NCBI GenBank assembly: GCA_027257055.1
Contig: JAPVLO010000384.1
Location: 434,001 to 498,000, forward strand
Direction of reading: 5' to 3'
Length of the DNA stretch: 64,000 nt
Source: Cephalopachus bancanus
Lineage: Eukaryota; Chordata; Mammalia; Primates; Tarsiidae
Below the pieces are notes generated by a model, which made no database searches, had not been told where the DNA came from, and was given only the letters and a program-made list of their open reading frames with translations. This document shows positions 1 through 10,773 of the stretch, in pieces. Position numbers and translations under genes: made by a program. The number at the start of each line of letters is the position of its first letter. Position 1 is the first letter of the stretch.

Positions 1-437
1 GTAGGAAGTCGATTGCCCCGGGGGCACGTGTTTCCCAGTGTCCTTCCAAGTACATATGACCTTGTGACAAATCTCTCTCCACGTGAAATGCAGGCACTTC
101 TACGCCAGGACCCTAGACAGTGGGCACACATTTCTCCTCACCCACGCACCCCCAACTCTTTCCCCTTTCCACCGACTGCGACCTGGGCATGGGCACTCCA
201 TTTTGACCATGGAAACAAAAGCATGAGCCTGGTGGGTCACGTGGCAACAAGGTAAAAGGGAACCACATCCCCAAATTACCACAAAAAAGCAGGTCTGGAC
301 TATGATGTTCTTTAAAACCCTGTATTTGGGATCTCTTTGTTATAGCTTAGCCTTATACTAATTCAGAAGAAGAGGTTTGTTGCCAAGGGAAGGGTAGAGT
401 GCTCATAACAATATCTTCTAATGAGAGGTAAATGCAA
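1..437. other. Non-repetitive DNA, no gene recognised
   Basis: No repeat or exon is recognised. An 80-codon frame at 13-255 has no domain and no splice context, so it is not called. Confidence 0.5.
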
Positions 438-690
438 TTTTTTTCTTAGTCGGAGTCTCACTCTGTCGCCCAGGCTGGAGTGCAGTGGCACGCTCACGGT
501 CACCGCAGCCTCCACCTGCTGGGCTCCAGCGATCCTTCTGCCTCAGCCTTCCAAGTAGCTGGAACTACAGGAGTGTGCCACCACACCTGGCTAATTTTTT
601 CATTTATTGTAGAGATGAGGTCTTGCCAAGTTGCCCAGGCTGGTCTTGAGCACCTGGGATCCGGCAGTTCCCTCACCTCTTGGGTGGACC
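438..690 (-). mobile_element. Alu SINE, lemur-type, 5'-truncated
   Basis: A T-run and CGGAGTCTCACTCTGTCGCC open an antisense Alu. The linker reads TTTATTGTAGAGATGAGG, the lemur form. The copy stops before the last 40 or so bases of the left arm. Confidence 0.9.
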
Positions 691-1369
691 CATCCTAAGA
701 TGTGTGCTTTGCTCTGTTTTCCAAAATCTCCTTACAAAATTAAGCTCCAGTCATCCTGTGGTAGCTGGCTTAACCGCATCCTTTCTGTGTGACTCTATGG
801 CTTATTCTTTTTTCTTCCCACATGCCCTGAACTTTCCAGATAAAGTAACTTCAATCAGATCCTGGCTCTGGGGTGTGGATCTGGGAGAACCCAAGTGAAG
901 ATAGCTACTTCAGCCGAAGACCATTCTCCATCATTGTTAAGTGGAATCATGTTCTTTTAGTGGATGAAGAAATTGAATTTCGAGGAAGGTTAGTAACTTG
1001 ACCAAGGTCAGTGTCAGAACTGGAAGGAGTACCCAGGACAATCTCACTCAGAAGTTTGGCGCTTCCTAAAAGCAAAGGACAGTTTGCCATTTTCGACTTT
1101 CGGTAGAAGGTGATGTTGGAAGTTTTACGACTGGAAGTTGTGATTCAGGGAAATTGGATAAAATCAGCTCTGCATTAGCCTGTAATATTTTGTGTCCAAT
1201 AAAATACCTCTGATAACACTTTTTGTTAAGTAGAACTTTTTTTTTTTGCCTGAACAGGAAAACAAGGCACATTTAGGCCATTTGCTAACACAATAACTAG
1301 CATTATTTAAATTAGTAAAATCCTGACTAGAGCTAATTCTTTTGAATACATCTGCTTCTTAAGATGGGC
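691..1369. other. Unique DNA, no gene seen
   Basis: About 680 bases without a recognised repeat, splice-flanked exon or RNA gene. Short frames at 680-898 and on the minus strand at 1066-1272 look like chance. Confidence 0.5.
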
Positions 1370-1800
1370 TATTATGCTTGTTGCAGCTCTATTCACGATA
1401 GCAAAAACACGGAACCAACCATGCTGCCCGTCGAAGCTGGACTGGATTAAAAAATGTGGTCCATAGACACAATGGAATATTATGCAGCCATAAAGAAAGA
1501 CAAACGTGGACTTCGCAGCAACTTGGTTGGATTTAGAGACGATCATACTCAGCGATCTATCACAGAAACAAAGAATAGAGTCTCATATCCTCTCACACAT
1601 AAGCAGACCTTGAACAATGATCATAATACTATAAGAAAGGGATTGGCAGTAGCGGGAAACTGTCGGGGAGGGGGTGGGATTGGCAGTTGAGGGAAACTGC
1701 CAGGGAGGAAGGGACTTACCTCATCAACAAGGGTACCTGCATAATCCACGTTTGTATACCTAACCCTGAATGGTACCCCACATCTTTAAAAGAAAAAAAA
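1370..1800 (+). mobile_element. L1 LINE, 3' end, modern lineage
   Basis: The end of ORF2 is visible (GGAATATTATGCAGCCATAA near 1481), followed by a 3' UTR with the G-rich tract GGGGAGGGGGTGGG (about 1663) and an A tail. An imperfect duplication, AAGATGGGCT (1360-1369) against AAGATATGGGCT (about 1799), suggests a severely 5'-truncated insertion. Confidence 0.9.
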
Positions 1801-2030
1801 AGATATGGGCTGTCTATATTCTTTCCACTCCCGTCCCCAGCAAGACTTGCATAGGGAAAAGGATGACAAGTGAACACACATCAAAGTATACACAACTCGG
1901 AAGGCTTCAGGGCCTCAATAACTTTTGCGTTTGAACAAAGAATTCAATCTATCTACCTGTAAGACTAATACAATCTTGCTTTCACTAGGTGCCCATTGGT
2001 AGTCAACTGGATAAAGAAAATATAATACTG

Positions 2031-2322
2031 GGCCAGGCACAGTGGCTCACACCTATAATCCCAGCACTTTGGGAGGCCCAGGTGAGAGGATTGCCTGAAT
2101 TCAGGGGTGCGAGACCAGCCTGGGCAACTTGGTGAAACCTCATCTCTACAATAAATCAAAAAATTAGCCGGGCTTGGTGGTGCACACCTGTAGTTCCAGC
2201 TACTTGGAAGGCTGAGAAGAAAGGATCTCCAGAGCCCAGCTGTTCGAGGCTGCAATGGCTGTGAACATGCCACTGTATTCCAGGCTGGGTAACAGAGAGA
2301 GACTCAAAAAAAAAAAAAAAAA
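2031..2322 (+). mobile_element. Alu SINE, lemur-type dimer
   Basis: Complete dimer beginning GGCCAGGCACAGTGG, with the linker CTACAATAAATC and an 18-base A tail. It abuts a second Alu in the same orientation. Confidence 0.93.
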
Positions 2323-2596
2323 ACCAACCCAGCACTTTGGGAGGCCAAATTGAGAGGATTGCCTGAGCCCGTGGATTCAAGACCACCCTGGGCAACTTGG
2401 TGAGACCTCATCCCTACAACAAATCAAAAAATTAGCAGGCATGGTGGTGTGTGCCTGTAGTTCCAACTACTTGGAAGGCTGAGGCGGAAGGATCACCGGA
2501 GCCCAGCAGTTTGAGGCTGTGGTGGCCGGGAGTGGCCACTGCACTCCAGACTGTGTGTCAGAGTGAGACTCCAACTAAAAAAAAAAAAAAAAGAAA
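2323..2596 (+). mobile_element. Alu SINE, 5'-truncated, tandem to the previous copy
   Basis: Begins at CCCAGCACTTTGGGAGG directly after the poly(A) of the upstream Alu, so it lacks the first 25 or so bases. The linker CAACAAATC is lemur-type with a substitution. Confidence 0.9.
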
Positions 2597-2600
2597 GAAA

Positions 2601-2950
2601 ATACAATACAGTATACATATACACACCATGGAATATTACGCAGCCATAAAAAAGAACACAATCATGGCATTTGCAGCAACACGCATGCAGCTGGAGATCA
2701 TCATTCTAAGTGAATTATCACAGAAGCAGGAAACTGAATGCCACATGTCCTCATGCATAAGTGGGTGCTAAACACCGGGCACACACAGGCACAAAGATGG
2801 GAACATCAGACTCCCAAAACCGCCTCGTGGGCGCCACATCCACCACTGGGAGCCACAGGCTCAGCAGAAGCCCTCTCTTACCCTCACGCAATGCGTCTGT
2901 GTAACAAATCCTCGCACATGTATCCCCGCTCCTCAAAAGAAAAAGAACTT
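2601..2950 (+). mobile_element. L1 LINE 3' end, older lineage
   Basis: TGGAATATTACGCAGCCATA is followed by an L1MA-like 3' UTR (AAAGATGGGAACATCAGAC, then CACATGTATCCC). It differs from the modern L1 3' UTR elsewhere in the window, so it belongs to an older subfamily. Confidence 0.7.
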
Positions 2951-3238
2951 TGGTTTTAGTATTTCATAAATCAGTCGATAAATAAACTGTGGAGACATTT
3001 GATAAGACAAAGGTACCTGTCTTATGCTTTTAAATTCTCTTTAGAGTAAAGCAGGGAATTAGAGGAGAAAGTCAAAATCTTTGCCCTTATTGATTTAGCA
3101 ATTTAATTTGTGCATTCTTTTACAGTTTAAGTTGAAAATCTGGTAGAGAGAGTCCCGCAAAGTTGTCACATGCTGGCAAACCACCAGGTTAATGTAATGG
3201 TGTTGCAAATGCTGTAGAAGTATTATGAGATCCTAGAG

Positions 3239-3530
3239 AGGCCGGGCACGGTGGCTGAGGCTGTCATCCCAGCACTTTGCGAGGCCGAGGGGAGAGGATT
3301 GCCTGAACCTGCGGGTTCGAGACCAGCCTGGGCAACTTAGAGAGACCTCATCTCTACAACAAATCACAAAAACTAACCAGGCGTGGTGGCGTGCACCTGT
3401 AGTTCCAGCTACTCGGAAGGCTGAGACAGAAGGCTCGCCGGAGTCCAGCAGGTCGAGGCTGCGGTGGCTGTGAGCGTGCCACTGCCCTCCAGCCTGGGCA
3501 ACAGAGTGAGACTCCGACTCACACAAAAAA
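3239..3530 (+). mobile_element. Alu SINE, lemur-type, with TSD
   Basis: Complete dimer ending ACTCCGACTC. Flanked by GATCCTAGAG (3229-3238) and GATCTTAGAG (3531-3540), a target-site duplication with one transition. Confidence 0.93.
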
Positions 3531-3540
3531 GATCTTAGAG

Positions 3541-4170
3541 AAAAAAGCTGCCTGTTTGCTGTTCACCGCCACTAGATGGGATCTAAACATGACATTCCTA
3601 AGAGGAGACGCAGCAAAGCCCTCACGTCCAGCCTGGGCGACGGCGTCCCTCTCCTGGTCTCAGCTGGACCCGGCGGCGTGATCTTAAGCCCTGGCTATTA
3701 GAGGTGAGTGACCCCTGTGGTCACGCCTGCTGCAGCCGAGGCAAATGTCAATGTGGACGCGCCTGGAGCACACTCAAAGCCCCCAAACTCTGGTTATCTT
3801 CAGAAAATATCATGAGTCAGTTCCCGCCCAGATTTTTAGAGGAACATCACATTACGTAAAGCCTGAGAAGGAAAGAAAGTCAGGACAGACAGAGCCATGC
3901 CTCAAGAAAGTGTGGAGTCTCACAGCTTAGCGGGTGTCATCATGTCCATGTGACTTTCATTCAGACAGACGACGGCAGTAAAGCCCAGCCATGCACGCTA
4001 ATAAACAGAAGTATGCATGTTGGAAATACACACTTATCTGACATACAAAAATGTACAAATGCCACGTACACATGTAAGGGAAAGGGTCTTGCTTGTCTCC
4101 AGAAATGGACACCTTTTTATTTCTCCAATGACCCACACATGAAAGATATAAAGATATGCAAAGTTTAATT
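3541..4170. other. Unique DNA, no gene seen
   Basis: Moderately GC-rich to 3760, then AT-rich. TTAGAGGTGAGTGACC near 3700 contains a strong-looking 5' splice consensus, but no upstream exon or downstream acceptor makes a gene model. Confidence 0.45.
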
Positions 4171-4185
4171 AAATAATGAAATATA

Positions 4186-4482
4186 GGCTGGATGTGGTGG
4201 CTCATGCCTGTCATCCCAGCACTTTGGGAGGCTGAGGTGAGAGGATTGCCCAAGCCCACAGGTTCGGGACCAGCCTGGACAACTTGGTGAGACCTCATCT
4301 CTATAATAAATCAAAAAATTAGCCCGGCGTGGTGGTGCACACCTATAGTTCCGGCTGTTTGGAAGGCTGAGGCGGAAGGATTGCCTGAGCCCAGCAGGTC
4401 GAGGCTGTGGTGGCTGTGAGCATGCCCCTGCACTCCAGCCTGGGCGATAGAGTGTTTTTTGTTAAAAAAACAAAATTTTTTA
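4186..4482 (+). mobile_element. Alu SINE, lemur-type, with 15-bp TSD
   Basis: Flanked by AAATAATGAAATATA at 4171-4185 and 4483-4497, a perfect duplication. The tail is interrupted (AGTGTTTTTTGTTAAAAAAA). Confidence 0.94.
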
Positions 4483-4505
4483 AAATAATGAAATATAGGG
4501 CATAT

Positions 4506-4732
4506 AAAGGGAGTCCCCAACATATGGACTAGTTTGGTTCTGAGATCAGTTTGTTTTAAGTCCAACAAAGTTAGCCTAGGTACCCAACTAACACAATTGG
4601 CTAAATATATTGTATGTATTCAACACGCTATACTGACCCTTATGAAGAGAAATAATACATTAAAAAATGCAGGTGTGCATGATTAAAGTTCATACATGAA
4701 GGTTCGTATGTAGGGAATTTACTGTATGTACT
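4506..4732. mobile_element. Nonautonomous DNA transposon remnant, Tc/mariner (Tigger-like) MITE
   Basis: The left end AGTCCCCAACATATGG and the reverse complement of the right end (TTCCCTACATACG) resemble imperfect inverted repeats. The core AACAAAGTTAGCCTAGGTAC is a motif I associate with old mammalian MER-type MITEs. The exact family name is not certain. Confidence 0.5.
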
Positions 4733-5064
4733 AAAGGCATTTTATCTGTAAATTATTTCTGCCTATCTTTTTTTAAAAGCCAGCATTTATTCAACTTCAC
4801 ACAATATATCCTCACCTTACACGCTCAGGATTTAAATATTATCTTATTGAGGATGTCATAATCACTGATCCAGCTTTAAACAAAATCACACACCAAGAGT
4901 TCAATTTTGTTGGACAATGGGATTGTGATTATGTGGGATTTTTTTTAAGTTACCATTTATTGGCAATATAAACTTAAGTATTTGCAGGTAAAATGAGATG
5001 ATCTCTTGAATTTACCTTAAACATATTTCAAATACTTAGAAAAACTATAGAGTATAGAACAACA
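4733..5064. other. AT-rich unique DNA
   Basis: About 330 bases with no recognised element or open frame of note. Confidence 0.45.
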
Positions 5065-5345
5065 CTGGGCATGGCGGCTGTCATTCCAGCACTTTGGGAG
5101 GCCGAGGTGAGAGGATTGCCCGAGCCCACGGGTTCGGGACCAGCCTGGACAATTTGGTGAGACCTCGTCTCCACAATAAACCAAAAAATTAGTCGGGCAT
5201 GGTGGCGAGCGCCTGTAGATACAGCTACTTGGAAGGCTGAGGCGGAAGGATCGCCAGAGCCCAGCCGGTCGAGGCCGTGGTGGCCAGGAGCATGCCCCTG
5301 CACTCCAGCCTGGGCGACAGAGTGAGACTCCAACTCAAAAAAACA
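5065..5345 (+). mobile_element. Alu SINE, lemur-type
   Basis: Dimer from CTGGGCATGGCGG to ACTCCAACTC plus an A-rich tail. A small deletion in the 5' end removes part of GGCTCACGCC. Confidence 0.92.
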
Positions 5346-5398
5346 AATAAAGAAGCAGCGATGCAGTGCTGATCATTACTGAAGCTGAATGACAAATA

Positions 5399-5633
5399 CA
5401 CAAGATCATCCCTCCGGACCGGACATGCCCGGGGCTGGTCCCCAGATCCCCGAGTCTACCAAAAGCCTTTCCTGCTCAAGACCCATAGTCAGGCCTGCAG
5501 ACTCCTTGCATGCGAGAAGGGTCCCGGGATAGGCGGGTTTTCATCCCGCGAGGTCTGCATTTGATGGGGGAAAAAAATCCCCAGGTAAATCCCAGCAGCT
5601 CAAACCCCTGCTGTCCAAGAATCAACTGTATTA
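5399..5633 (-). mobile_element. Tigger-like MITE remnant
   Basis: Read on the minus strand it opens ACAGTTGATTCTTGGACAGC and later matches the layout of Tigger-derived MITEs (a CTTGAGCA block, then a G/C-rich terminal block at GGAGGGATG). A TA flanks the left end. Much diverged; the family is inferred by pattern memory. Confidence 0.55.
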
Positions 5634-5769
5634 TCCTCTCTTTGTATATGCTTGGAATTTCCCATAATAAAACTTAAAAATGAAATAAAGGAATAGCATT
5701 TCGATTTCAAGCTTTCAAATGGCCATGCTGGGTGTCTTCTGTGATCGTATTAATACATCATGCATCTAA

Positions 5770-6045
5770 AAGGTTTGTTTGTTTGGTTGGTTGTTGTTTT
5801 GAGTCGGGGTCTCACTGTTAGTCACCCAGGCTGGAGTGCAGTGGCATGATCACCATGACAGCCTGAGTCTTGACTTCCTAGGCTCCAGCAACCCTCCCTA
5901 CTCAGCCCAGCTAATTTTTTCTTTTATGTAGAAATTATATCTCGCTAGGTTGCTCAGGCTGGTCTCACACTCCTGGACTCAGATGATCCTCCTGTCTCGG
6001 CCTCCCAAAGTGCTGAGTTTACAGGCGTGAGCCACCGCTCCGGCC
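5770..6045 (-). mobile_element. Old AluJ-like SINE
   Basis: Antisense dimer lacking the lemur linker and right-arm signatures. It retains the J-like run CTAGGTTGCTCAGGCTGG, so it predates the lemur subfamilies. Confidence 0.88.
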
Positions 6046-6408
6046 CTAAAATGTTTTAATTGCATGTAGAAACTGCCAATTTTTCTTTCATGCATTCAAA
6101 TTCTGCGTTGAAAAATTGACTTTGGTAACAAAAATATGATTTTGGTGGAAAAGCGATATAGTCTTAAGTTAATTTTCCGTTTATTTGAACGGAGTCTGCA
6201 AGGAGGGAACACCAGGCCAAAGCCCTAGGGCGTCCTGGCTCATGGGAGGGCTGGCCCTGTCGGGACAGGAGACCATGGGGCCCTATTTACTGATACACGT
6301 TTTCAAGCATCTGGTCACAAAGGTAATTATGAACTCCTACCTCCTTTTGTTTTGCAGGGCCGAGGGAAACTACATATTCATGGCAGATGGGTGAGAAAAT
6401 TGTATCTT
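6046..6408. other. Unique DNA, no gene seen
   Basis: A 69-codon frame at 6185-6394 shows no domain and ends at an Alu tail. Not called. Confidence 0.45.
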
Positions 6409-6717
6409 AGTTTTTTTTTTTTTTTTTTTTGAGTCAGAGTCTCACTCTGTGGCCCAGGCTAGAGTTCAGGGGCATGGTCATGGCCACCGCAGCCTCGATC
6501 AGCTGGACTCATCCTTCCACCTCCGCCTTCCAAGTAGCTGGAACTACAGGCACATGCCACCATGTCTGGCTACTTTTTTAAAAAAATTATTATTTATTGT
6601 AGAGATGAGGTCTTGCCAAGTTGCCCAGGCTGGTCTCGAACCTGTGGGCTCAGGCAATCCTCCCGCCTCGGCCTCCCAAAGTGCTGGGATTATAGGCGTG
6701 AGCCACCGCACCCAGCC
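6409..6717 (-). mobile_element. Alu SINE, lemur-type
   Basis: Long T tail, then GAGTCAGAGTCTCACTCTG. The linker region contains TTATTTATTGTAGAGATGAG. Ends GCCACCGCACCCAGCC. Confidence 0.93.
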
Positions 6718-6859
6718 TTAGATGGATTTTATATTTATTTATTTATTTATTTATTCATTCATTTATTTTTTAAAAAAATTTTAATTTTAAAGATGTGGGG
6801 TCCAACTAGAGTTAAGTACACAAATGTTGCTTAAATGGATTTTAATGATGGTGTTTGCT

Positions 6860-7137
6860 GCCGGGCACCTGACTGGCTCAGCCTGTCCTAGCAGCCCTGT
6901 GGGAGGCCGAGGTGGGAGGACTGCCCGAGCCCAGGGGCTGGAGAGCAGCCCGGGCTTGTCTCTACCATGCATTCAAAAAATAAATTTAAAAAATTAGCCG
7001 GGCGTGGTGGCGCGCACCTATGGCCCCAGCTACTTGGAAGGTTGAGGCTGGAGGATGGCCTGAGCTCAGCAAGCAGGTGGAGGCTGCTCGCACTCCAGCC
7101 CGGGCGACAGAGGGGGGCTCCGACTCGGAAAAAAAAG
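6860..7137 (+). mobile_element. Alu SINE, GC-rich diverged copy
   Basis: Begins GCCGGGCACCTGACTGGC and ends GGGCTCCGACTCGG plus A tail. A left-arm deletion joins GGGCTTGTCTCTACC. The linker is ATGCATTCAAAAAATAAA rather than ACAATAAATC. Confidence 0.88.
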
Positions 7138-7365
7138 ATGGGGTCTGTGGCAGCAGGTTGGAGTCCAAGCGACAAGGACGTTTGCTTTTCCGCCGCGCGG
7201 TCCTGCCCCCTCGCAGGGCCCGGGGCGGGGTCACGGCCAAGTGCAGTGCTCGCGCGCCCCCTGGCGTCGCTTCCTCGCCACTGCACGCTCCGCCCCTGCT
7301 GCGAGGCCGGAGTAAATCCCCGACGGGCCTGGCGCTCAGAGAAGATGCTCCCCGGGGCGAGCGGA
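7138..7365. promoter_or_regulatory. Short CpG-rich island between two Alus
   Basis: About 230 bases of unique DNA with many CpGs and GGGGCGGGG (7222-7230), an Sp1/KLF-type box. It contains the CTCF-like core annotated separately. No transcript start or exon can be shown; below the usual length for a formal CpG island unless flanking Alu CpGs are counted. A regulatory role is inference. Confidence 0.45.
7254..7267 (-). promoter_or_regulatory. Candidate CTCF-binding core
   Basis: On the minus strand ACGCCAGGGGGCGC matches the conserved CCAGGGGGCGC core of the CTCF motif, with mismatches only in the weaker 5' part. It lies in unique CpG-rich DNA, not in an Alu. Confidence 0.5.
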
Positions 7366-7575
7366 TAGTCTGAGCCCGCTGGTTCGAGACCAGCCCGGAC
7401 AATTCGGCGAGACTTCGTCTCTACAATCAATCAAAAAATGAGCTGGGTGTGGTGGGAGGCGGAGGCAGAAGGATGGCCGGAGCCCAGTGGGTCGAGACTG
7501 CGGGGGCTGGGAGCATGCCACTACCCCCCAGCCTGGGCAACACAGCGAGACTCCAACTAAAAAAAAAAAAAAAGA
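7366..7575 (+). mobile_element. Alu SINE, 5'-truncated
   Basis: Starts inside the left arm at AGTCTGAGCCCGCTGG. The linker is CTACAATCAATC and part of the right-arm start is deleted. Ends ACTCCAACT plus A tail. Confidence 0.88.
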
Positions 7576-7589
7576 CGTTAAGAAGATGC

Positions 7590-7880
7590 TGGCCGGGCGT
7601 GTTGACTCACGCCTATAATCCCAGCACTTTGGGAGGCCGAAGTGAAAGGACTGCCTGAGTCCGTGGGTTTGAGACCAGCCCGGGCAACATGGCGAGACCT
7701 CGTCTCTACAATAAATCAAAAAATTAGCCAGGCGTGGTGGCGCGCGCCTGTAGTTCCGGCTACTTGGGAGGCTGAGACAGAAGGATCACCAGAGCCCAGA
7801 AGGTCAAGGCTGCGGTGGCCGGGAGTGTGCCCCTGCCCTCTGGCCTGGGCCACAGAGTGAGGCTCCAACTGAAAAAAAAA
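7590..7880 (+). mobile_element. Alu SINE, lemur-type
   Basis: Complete dimer from GGCCGGGCGTGTTGAC to GGCTCCAACTG plus A tail. Confidence 0.92.
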
Positions 7881-7979
7881 TGATATTGTTTGCCAGACAA
7901 ATGAATCGCCTGTTCAAAGACCGAGGAATTATGAGCTTCTTAACAAACAAGGTCCATATTTGGAAATGTACATTTTTTC

Positions 7980-8112
7980 TTCCTAGAGATGGGAGGCCGT
8001 GGGTCTTGCTATGTTGCCCAGGCTGGTCTTGAACATCTGGACTCAAGCACTCCTCCCACCTTGGCTTCTCAAGGTGCTGGGATGACAGGTGTGAGCCACC
8101 TCCTCTAGCCTT
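7980..8112 (-). mobile_element. Old left-arm Alu monomer (FLAM-like)
   Basis: T-rich start followed directly by CTAGAGATGGG and CTTGCTATGTTGCCCAGG, with no right arm. The J-like CTATGTTGCC places it before the lemur types. Confidence 0.75.
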
Positions 8113-8178
8113 TATTTTGAAATAAATAAATGACTCTGTTTTACTGTGATCAAATACACTCTAATAATACAAAAATTG

Positions 8179-8485
8179 TCCGGGCTTGATGGCTCAGTCT
8201 GTCATCCCAGCACTTTGTGAGGCCGAGGCCAGAGGATTGCCTGAGTCCGGGGGTTCGAGACCAGCCCAGGCAACTTGGTAAGACCTCGTCTCTACAATAA
8301 ATCATAAAAATTAGCCAGGCATTGTGGCACGTGCCTGTAGTTCCAACTACTTGGAAGGCTGAGATGGGAGGATCGCCGGAGCCCAGCAGGTCGAGGCTGC
8401 AGTGGCCGGGAGTGTGCCACTGCACTCCAGTCTGGGCAACAGAGGGAGACTCCGACTCAAAACAAATTAAATTAAATTAATTATA
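8179..8485 (+). mobile_element. Alu SINE, lemur-type
   Basis: Complete dimer ending ACTCCGACTC. The tail has become an AAATT microsatellite. Confidence 0.92.
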
Positions 8486-8502
8486 AGTAAATAAAAACTC
8501 AA

Positions 8503-8790
8503 TCGGCCGATGCAGTGACTCACATCTGTAATCCCAGTACTTTGGGAGGCTGAGGAGGAGGACTACCTGAGCCCAGGGGTTCAAAACCAGCCTGGGCAAC
8601 ATGAGATCTCATCTCTACAATAAATCAAAATTAGCCAAACGTGGTGGCGCGTGCCTGTAGCTCCTGGGTACTTGGAAGGCTGAGGCGGAAGGATCGCCTG
8701 AGCCCAGTAGGTTGAGGCTGTGGTCGCCATGAGCATGTCACTCCAGTCTGGGTGACGGAGTGAAACTCTGACTCAAATATGTATCAATTT
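8503..8790 (+). mobile_element. Alu SINE, lemur-type
   Basis: Dimer from CGGCCGATGCAGTG. Small deletions near CAACATGAGATCTC and CATGTCACTCCAG. Confidence 0.9.
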
Positions 8791-8821
8791 TTAAAATAAA
8801 TAAATAAAATAAAAACACAAT

Positions 8822-9105
8822 GGCCTGGGCATACCTGTCATCCCCAGCACTTTGGGAGGCAGAGGTGGGAGGATTGCTTGAGCCCAGGAGTTTGAGATCA
8901 GCATGGGCAACATGGTGAGAACTTTTCTTAACAACAACAAGAAAAAAATTAGCTAGAAGTGGTGACGTGAGTCTGTAGTTCCAGCTACTCAGGAGGCAGA
9001 GGCAGACAGCTCATCTGAGCCTAGGAGGCTGAGGCTGCGGTGAACCACCACACTCCAGCCTGGGCGACAGCGTGAGATTCCGACTACATCAATAAATAAA
9101 TAAGC
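8822..9105 (+). mobile_element. Old AluJ-like SINE
   Basis: Left arm uses TTGCTTGAGCCCAGGAG and the right arm GGCTGAGGCTGCGGTGA, without the lemur linker. The third Alu in a head-to-tail row. Confidence 0.87.
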
Positions 9106-9162
9106 ATGATGGCATTATTCTATCTAGGATGTAGGAAGAGTCACCACTTATCTGTGTGCAAC

Positions 9163-9365
9163 GATGTTTCTCAAAGTGTGGTCCTTGGTTGGCCAATATG
9201 AGAAATCACCTGGGTACTTTGTTAAAAAAATAATAATAATAATGCACATTCCTGGGTCCCATGAAAATGGCCAAAAAGAAATGTCTGGACGTGGCTCACA
9301 TGGGCATCTCCATTTAAATGGGCATTACAGGTGGTGTTTCGAAACTCTAAAAAAGCTGAGAACAG
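9163..9365 (+). mobile_element. MER5A-like hAT-Charlie MITE
   Basis: TTTCTCAAAGTGTGGTCC at the left, AAATCACCTGGGTACTTTG, and AAAGCTGAGAACA at the right are the landmarks of MER5A. Interior partly deleted. Confidence 0.75.
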
Positions 9366-9449
9366 GCTGGGCAGAATTTTCATAGGAAAAAGATGATTTC
9401 ACGGTCAACAGACACAATTCACTTCTACAATGTCTCCGTTGGACACCTT

Positions 9450-10220
9450 TCACTTCGTCTTCACGCCTCTGGCTATCCCTTACTAGCTGTGTGATTGTAA
9501 TTGAGCAGCTGTAAGCCAGTCACCCAGGCCATCAAAACACACACTTGGAACCAGTTCATCCTCCAGGCCTTCTTAAACATCATGACATCATGATCTTTCC
9601 ATTCTGCTGCTTCAAATATCTCCATGCCAGTGTGTAGTAAAGAATTAACTCAGCAGGCTTGGACTCCTCAAACTCTGCACATTTCAAAGAAAGAATTGGC
9701 TCTGGACCTGGTCATAGCAGAGGACATCTGCTCCTGGGAAGATCCTGCCTGGCAAGGGTACATCTGTGTGCCACAGACCCGGGCCATTCTGTCTGGTGTG
9801 GCCCTCAGGAGGCTGGAGACTGTGTGGCCAAGGTCAGTCATGTGATTACTACAGACTTAGGCCACTGGCCCCTCGAAGTAAGTCCTGAGTACAAAGGCTC
9901 AAGATGGCTTCCATGGTTCGCAGTGCTCCAGAGCTGATGTCACACACAGCTGGGGGAACTCAGGGCATCTCCACATAGCTGCACTCGGAGGCAGCGCCCA
10001 GAGGCAGGTGCCAGGTCACTCCTGAACATCAGCTATGCCCCTTCTCCCACTACTGGTTGCCACTAACATCCCCTGACTGTAGTAAGTCACAATCAGGAGC
10101 ATAACAGCTTTTCTGAGTTCCACGAGTCCTTCTGCGGAATCATCAAGCCTGATGGAGACCTTTGGAACCCCTGCATACCAGCACTTCCAAATTATGATAT
10201 TTTCCACTCCATGAAGCTTC
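9450..10220 (+). mobile_element. Possible ERVL/MaLR-type LTR remnant
   Basis: Weakly recognised: TTTCTGAGTTCCACGAGTCC followed by a CATCAAGCCTG block resembles old ERVL-class LTR sequence. No terminal TG/CA pair or duplication is secured. It could equally be unique DNA; two overlapping frames near 9624-9937 have no domain. Confidence 0.3.
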
Positions 10221-10236
10221 AAAATGATCTAAGTAG

Positions 10237-10530
10237 GTTGGGCGTGGTGGCTCACACCCATAATCCCAGCACTTTGGGAGGCCGAGGTGAGAGGATTGCC
10301 TGAATCCAGGGGTTCGAGATCAGCCTGGGCAACTTGGTGAGACCTCATCTCTACAATAAATCAAAAAATTAATCAGGTGTGGTGGTGCGTGCCTTCAGTT
10401 CCAGCTAATTGGAAGACTGAGGCGGAAGGATTGCCTGAGCCCAGCAGGCCGAGGCTGTGGTGGCCGGGAGAGGGACACTGCCCTCCAGCCTGGGTGACAG
10501 AATGAGACTCCAACTCAAAAAATAAAAAAG
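10237..10530 (+). mobile_element. Alu SINE, lemur-type, with TSD
   Basis: Flanked by ATGATCTAAGTAG (10224-10236) and ATGGTCTAAGTAG (10531-10543). Ends ACTCCAACTC plus A tail. Confidence 0.94.
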
Positions 10531-10639
10531 ATGGTCTAAGTAGAGCAATGTTGTATTAATTTTTCATTTTGCTGCTCTTTGACTCAATATCAACTAGAAA
10601 TGTATCCTAAATAAAACACTAAAAAATGAAAAAACTGCT

Positions 10640-10773
10640 ATATAAATTTAAATGTTTATTACAGTATAGTTGAAAATTGAAAACAACCCAAGTGCCAAAC
10701 ATTATAGAAATGGATTCACAACAGATGATATGCCCACTTAGTGAAATAGTGTAGAGTTATTAAAATGTTTAAT
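10640..10773 (+). mobile_element. Ancient L1M-type ORF2 3' fragment
   Basis: TTGAAAACAACCCAAGTGCC followed by a GGATTCACAACAG block matches the ORF2 3' end of old mammalian L1s. Interrupted by the next Alu. Confidence 0.5.

Noticed and set aside
1640..1700. G-rich tract as a novel G-quadruplex element
   Set aside because: It recurs in the modern L1 copies here and is the usual polypurine tract of an L1 3' UTR.
3695..3712. Strong 5' splice-site consensus
   Set aside because: No exon before it or acceptor after it; such matches occur by chance in 64 kb.
6888..7430. 180-codon minus-strand frame over the CpG-rich island
   Set aside because: Most of it is antisense Alu at both ends. The GC-rich middle keeps several frames open by chance, and overlapping frames on the other strand are equally long.
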